NCBI GenBank assembly: GCA_949289305.1
Contig: CASENB010000003.1
Coordinates: 62,001 to 126,000 of the forward strand
From: an uncultured Spirochaetales bacterium
Lineage (GTDB): Bacteria > Spirochaetota > Spirochaetia > Sphaerochaetales > Sphaerochaetaceae
Length of the DNA stretch: 64,000 nt
Direction of reading: 5' to 3'
Each line of letters starts with the position of its first letter. Within the stretch, counting starts at the first letter, position 1. Both the position numbers and the translations under genes were made by a program. The notes under the pieces are model-generated. The model saw nothing but the letters and a program-made list of their open reading frames with translations, was not told the origin of the DNA and searched no databases. Positions 60,713 to 64,000 of this stretch are shown one piece after another.

Positions 60713-61243
60713 TTACTTGACTGCTCCCATAGCAGGCATTGGATTCGGATGAACAAGGATTCATTGTCCCCCCTCATTCTCAGACTTCGGAACTAATCAG
60801 AACTATCGGCTTTTGCCTTTAAGGAGGACAGCCAGCAATCCTTTTATTGTATTTTGCTTTAGACTCTTGCTGTCTCCAGAATAAGAATACGAATCTCTAA
60901 TATGGATTCATACCCATCTGGTTCTGTGCGATTGTTGCTAAAGTCCATACATTTTGTCATATCCACAATCCCCAGTTTGATGCAATAGGAGAAACTGTTT
61001 GAATCTAAAATTTTCTTTTTTTATGCAAACTAAATTATATTCATTTTTATGCTTATTTGTTTACCGCTTATACTCAACCGTTGCATATCGGCGGCAGGCA
61101 TCTTCATGCCAACCACATGCCCCCTTTTTGTTGCTTTATAGAATGTCGGCATAATGGGGCTAATTATCTTCCAAGCCTTTCATGGCAATGACATCAACCA
61201 ACAGTTTGTAGAAAAATAGGCTGAAAATGTTAGAATATCATGT
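60713..61243. other. region without a recognisable gene
   Basis: About 530 bases with broken frames on both strands. Local composition is less AT-rich than the flanks in 61080-61200. It may be a decayed gene or insertion sequence, but no family could be named. The final 40 bases hold the promoter of the XRE gene (TAGAAT at 61231-61236). Confidence 0.5.
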
Positions 61244-61864
61244 ATGGATACAGAAAAGATTGGGCGTTACATAGCGCAGAAAAGGAAGGAAAAGGGATAT
61301 ACGCAAAAAGATCTTGCATCACTTTTCTCTATTACAGACAGAGCTGTCTCAAAATGGGAGAGAGGGCTCTCCCTTCCAGACGCTTCTATTATGATAGACC
61401 TATCTAAAACCCTTGGAATAAGCGTAAATGAACTTCTAAGCGGAGAAGATTTAGAAAGTGCTGAGGAATACAATAAGAAAGCAGAAGAAATAATAATAGA
61501 AATGAAAAAACGAGAAGAGGATGCAAACGAAATCCTCCTAAGAAGCGAGAGCATCCTTACAGGTTCTACTGTTGCTTTATTCGTGCTTATAATACTCACA
61601 TCTGCCCTTCTAATTGAAAACGAGATTCTTAAAATTGTTATCATCATCCTATCCTTAATTCCACTTTTAATTGCCGTTTTCTATGCGCTTAGAATAGAAC
61701 AGAAGGCAGGGTATTATGAATGTCCACATTGCCATAACCGTTACATCCCCTCCTATAGCGCAGTATTGAAAGCAATGCATATGGGAAGAACTCGTTACCT
61801 TAAATGCCCTGAATGCAACAAAAAAGGATGGCATAAGAAAGTGACAAAACAAAGAGATGAATAA
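61244..61864 (+). CDS. XRE-family regulator with membrane helices and zinc ribbon
   Basis: 206 residues. N-terminal XRE helix-turn-helix (GRYIAQKRKEKGYTQKDLA, FSITDRAVSKWERGLSLPD), a charged linker (~75-105), two membrane helices (~108-150), and a C-terminal zinc ribbon with CPHC and CPEC. Membrane-tethered HTH regulators of this form are common in gut anaerobes. TAGAAT ends seven bases before the ATG and no ribosome site is seen, so a leaderless start is likely. Confidence 0.85.
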   Translation: MDTEKIGRYIAQKRKEKGYTQKDLASLFSITDRAVSKWERGLSLPDASIMIDLSKTLGISVNELLSGEDLESAEEYNKKAEEIIIEMKKREEDANEILLRSESILTGSTVALFVLIILTSALLIENEILKIVIIILSLIPLLIAVFYALRIEQKAGYYECPHCHNRYIPSYSAVLKAMHMGRTRYLKCPECNKKGWHKKVTKQRDE

Positions 61865-61891
61865 TGTATAATCATTAGTAGGAGACGGGCT

Positions 61892-62668
61892 ATGAGCATA
61901 AGAATAATATTTTTCGATATCGATGGAACTCTTATCGATATGAATAAAAAAGAAATTACAGAGAAAATAATTGAGACCCTGATAAGGCTAAAAGAGAGAG
62001 GGGTTAAAATCTGTATTGCAACAGGAAGATCTCCTATGCTTGTGCCATCTTTTAAAAATGTAGAGTTTGATGCCTTTTTAACTTATAACGGCTCATACTG
62101 TTACGATAACAGTAATACGATAGTAAGCCGTCCTTTGCTAAAAGAAGATGTTTACACAATTATTAGAAATGCAAAGAGAATAAATAGGCCGCTGTCGCTT
62201 GCAACGAAAGACCGCCTTGCATCTAATGGAACTGATGACGATCTAGACGAATACTACAGCTTCAGTAAACTCAAAGTGGTAGTTGCAGATGATTTTGCCA
62301 CAGTTGCAGAAAAAGATGAGATCTATCAAATTATGGTCGGAGGCCGAAAAGATGAATACGGAGATCTCATGAAAGATGTAAAGGATGCTCGCATCACTGC
62401 ATGGTGGGATCGCGCTGTGGATATAATACCGTCATCAAGCGGAAAAGGTCCTGCGATATCCAGAATGTTAGAGTACTATGGGATAACTAAAGAAGAAGCA
62501 ATGGCGTTTGGAGATGGAAATAACGACATAGATATGCTTAAAGCTGTTGGAAGCGGTATTGCAATGCAAAACGCATCAGAATCTCTTAAGGCTGTTGCAA
62601 CAGAGATATGCAAAAGCGTGTCTGACGATGGAATTTATCACTACTGCTTAGATCATGGCCTGATTTAA
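61892..62668 (+). CDS. HAD-superfamily phosphatase (Cof type)
   Basis: 258 residues. HAD motif I FFDIDGTLIDM, motif II ATGRSP, and motifs III/IV GKGPAISRMLEYYGI and AFGDGNNDIDMLKAVGSGIAM. The C2B cap domain lies between them. Dephosphorylates sugar phosphates, flavin or similar metabolites. TATAAT and GTAGGAGAC precede it, a conventional start. Confidence 0.92.
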   Translation: MSIRIIFFDIDGTLIDMNKKEITEKIIETLIRLKERGVKICIATGRSPMLVPSFKNVEFDAFLTYNGSYCYDNSNTIVSRPLLKEDVYTIIRNAKRINRPLSLATKDRLASNGTDDDLDEYYSFSKLKVVVADDFATVAEKDEIYQIMVGGRKDEYGDLMKDVKDARITAWWDRAVDIIPSSSGKGPAISRMLEYYGITKEEAMAFGDGNNDIDMLKAVGSGIAMQNASESLKAVATEICKSVSDDGIYHYCLDHGLI

Positions 62669-62673
62669 AAAAA

Positions 62674-63567
62674 TCAAGCCCACCAGGAAGGAATGAGATC
62701 TTTAAGCCTTATGCTCTTTTTCTTTTCGTAGTCTATAAGGATTTCTATATCAGCTGAAGATAAGCCTAACTGCATCATCTCGCGGCAGACTCCGCATGGC
62801 ATTATCACAGCTCCACCCTCTTTAACCGCAACGATTTTTTTTATCTTCTTTTCTCCACACGTTATCATATTAGCTATTGCGTTCCTCTCTGCACAAAGGC
62901 CTAAAGAACATGCAGTGTCTATAGAAACACCGAGATACATGTTTCCTTTGCCGCTTAATAAGGCTGAAGACACACTCCCAGCTTCAATCAGGTCTGATAT
63001 ATCCCTCTCATATTGCACCGCTCTGGCATTAAGATATAGCTTATCCCAAGAAGAGTCATATTCTTTTAAAGCCTCCGCTTCTACCCTTTTGACGAAATCA
63101 TCTTTGCCATCTGAATAGCCTTCAATATCATAAGGAAATTTCTCTGCAAGCCTTATTTTAAGTTCGGCATATTTATCTTTTACATCATCATGTTTTCTAA
63201 GATAATCTCTGAATGCTAAGTGACGCATGATATTAGCTAAATCATCATACTTGAAGATATGGATTTGATGGGTCCTCTCATCCCCTCCTTTTCTTAAATA
63301 TCTGCGCCCTTTTATTCCAAACTCTCCAAGATACTCGTACCCGATATCTTCAAATGAGACTGCAATACTGTCAACAGCATCAAGACTTCTTACCGCAACC
63401 ATTATGTCTATTATCGGCTTAGCAGGAAGATTTGGAACGGACGTGCTTCCAATGTGGTAAATTGAAAGCGCATTATCTTGTAAAATATCTTCTATCTTCG
63501 CCTTCTCTTTATTAAATTCTTTTATCCAAAGAGGATTATAAGGTTTAACTATAATGTGTTGTGCCAT
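62674..63567 (-). CDS. fusion of a GrpB domain and a cytidine-deaminase-like domain
   Basis: 297 residues. Residues 1-~170 are GrpB (IYHIGSTSVPNLPAKPIIDIMVAV, HQIHIFKYDD, RDYLRKHDDVKDKYAELKIRLAEKF). Residues ~175-297 are a cytidine-deaminase fold with the zinc ligands Cys225 in CAERNA and Cys258/Cys261 in PCGVCREM. Both halves look intact. Stand-alone blasticidin-S/cytidine deaminases have this C-terminal part. Fusion suggests both domains act on one nucleotide or antibiotic substrate. Confidence 0.85.
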   Translation of the reverse strand: MAQHIIVKPYNPLWIKEFNKEKAKIEDILQDNALSIYHIGSTSVPNLPAKPIIDIMVAVRSLDAVDSIAVSFEDIGYEYLGEFGIKGRRYLRKGGDERTHQIHIFKYDDLANIMRHLAFRDYLRKHDDVKDKYAELKIRLAEKFPYDIEGYSDGKDDFVKRVEAEALKEYDSSWDKLYLNARAVQYERDISDLIEAGSVSSALLSGKGNMYLGVSIDTACSLGLCAERNAIANMITCGEKKIKKIVAVKEGGAVIMPCGVCREMMQLGLSSADIEILIDYEKKKSIRLKDLIPSWWA

Positions 63568-63645
63568 ATGCTATTTTTCTAATAATAAAACAAAATAAAT
63601 TATAGGCTGCACAGGAATACTACCTAACATAATAGCCTATGAATA

Positions 63646-64000
63646 TTACGAATAACTTATTGCAAGATTTTTCACTTCAGCAACACTAACGCGAGATATT
63701 TCAGCTATTTCTTCAATAGAATAGCGTTTTGTACGTAACATATCCTTTGCAACTTCAATGCTTCTTTTTTCTTCTGTTTCTTTCACTATCTCATCCAATA
63801 TCTTTCTTGCTTCGCTACTCATCTTATTCCTCCCTTCTTCTTTCAGCTTGTAATTTTTAGCCGCATACTTAAATGTATCGCTCTCCATCTTGTAAGGATC
63901 ATTTTCATGCAGATCCCTTGCAAGCACTCCAAGCTCTTCTCCTTCAAGCCCTCTTGCCGCCTTTAGGTTGACTATCTTTATTCCCATTTCGAAGCCTTTG
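63646..64000 (-). CDS. Rpn-family PD-(D/E)XK nuclease/transposase, C-terminal part (runs off window end)
   Basis: The visible frame continues past the window edge (codons for KGFE precede MGIKIVNLKAARGLEGEEL). The section LKAARGLEG-, KMESDTFKYAAKNYKLKEEG, EEKRSIEVAKDML and YSIEEIAEISRVSVAEVKNLA is the helical C-terminal tail of Rpn recombination-promoting nuclease proteins; the catalytic domain lies outside the window. Compare the 88-residue fragment at 17132. Confidence 0.6.
   Translation of the reverse strand, partial: KGFEMGIKIVNLKAARGLEGEELGVLARDLHENDPYKMESDTFKYAAKNYKLKEEGRNKMSSEARKILDEIVKETEEKRSIEVAKDMLRTKRYSIEEIAEISRVSVAEVKNLAISYS

Noticed and set aside
61033-61155. 40-codon minus-strand frame (MPTFYKATKRGHVVGMKMPA...)
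   Set aside because: Less AT-rich than its surroundings but no ribosome site and no family; could be a gene remnant, not claimed as a gene.
1-64000. tRNA, rRNA and CRISPR
   Set aside because: No T-loop or anticodon-arm patterns, rRNA stretches or regularly spaced direct repeats with unique spacers were found by reading.

Overview
The window is an AT-rich chromosomal segment that is densely packed and mostly made of short operons on both strands. Several features suggest a diderm bacterium, most likely a spirochaete of the Sphaerochaeta/Treponema type: many short signal peptides ending in F-A or S-A, lipoproteins with spirochaete-like lipoboxes, sigma-54/PspF control of phage-shock genes, and a YesM/YesN-driven sugar ABC operon. 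That placement is an inference from gene content; there is no rRNA or other marker to fix it. I saw no tRNA, rRNA or CRISPR array.

Layout. 0-7.8 kb is housekeeping: M18 aminopeptidase, a beta-propeller glycosidase-like protein, lspA, a Nif3-family protein, a Lon-like protease with a degraded P-loop, a SpoU methyltransferase and rsmI. 7.8-12.6 kb is a phage-shock region: two pspA-type operons, each behind a sigma-54 promoter, flank the gene for their probable activator PspF. 12.7-31.2 kb is accessory. It holds a LysR regulator, three FMN-reductase-like genes, two aldo/keto reductases, an Fe-alcohol dehydrogenase, exported esterases (one frameshifted), an exported flavodoxin, Bcp peroxiredoxin, a MATE pump and a large Ig/Fn3-type lipoprotein. 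Inside this, 17.1-19.0 kb is a small defence or mobile-remnant island: an Abi-family HEPN protein directly preceded by a compact structured RNA with its own promoter and terminator, next to a truncated GIY-YIG-like fragment and an Rpn-like fragment.

31.2-31.9 kb looks like a decayed insertion sequence. 32.4-50 kb returns to core metabolism: carAB, an AAA ATPase, a DUF4097-like lipoprotein, aspS, a HI0933-type flavoprotein, OsmC, a class II aldolase with split transketolase, proS, a PHP phosphoesterase, an orphan Dam-type methylase and a second exported flavodoxin. 50.4-60.1 kb is one catabolic locus: sensor kinase, AraC-type response regulator, solute-binding protein, two permeases and two FAD-dependent oxidoreductases. 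60-64 kb carries a GrpB protein, a GrpB-cytidine deaminase fusion, an XRE/zinc-ribbon regulator, a HAD phosphatase and a cut-off Rpn-like gene.

Two patterns run across the window. Many monocistronic genes have a -10 hexamer exactly six bases before the ATG and no Shine-Dalgarno sequence, which predicts leaderless mRNAs. Several accessory genes have strong dyads or repeat arrays in their control regions.
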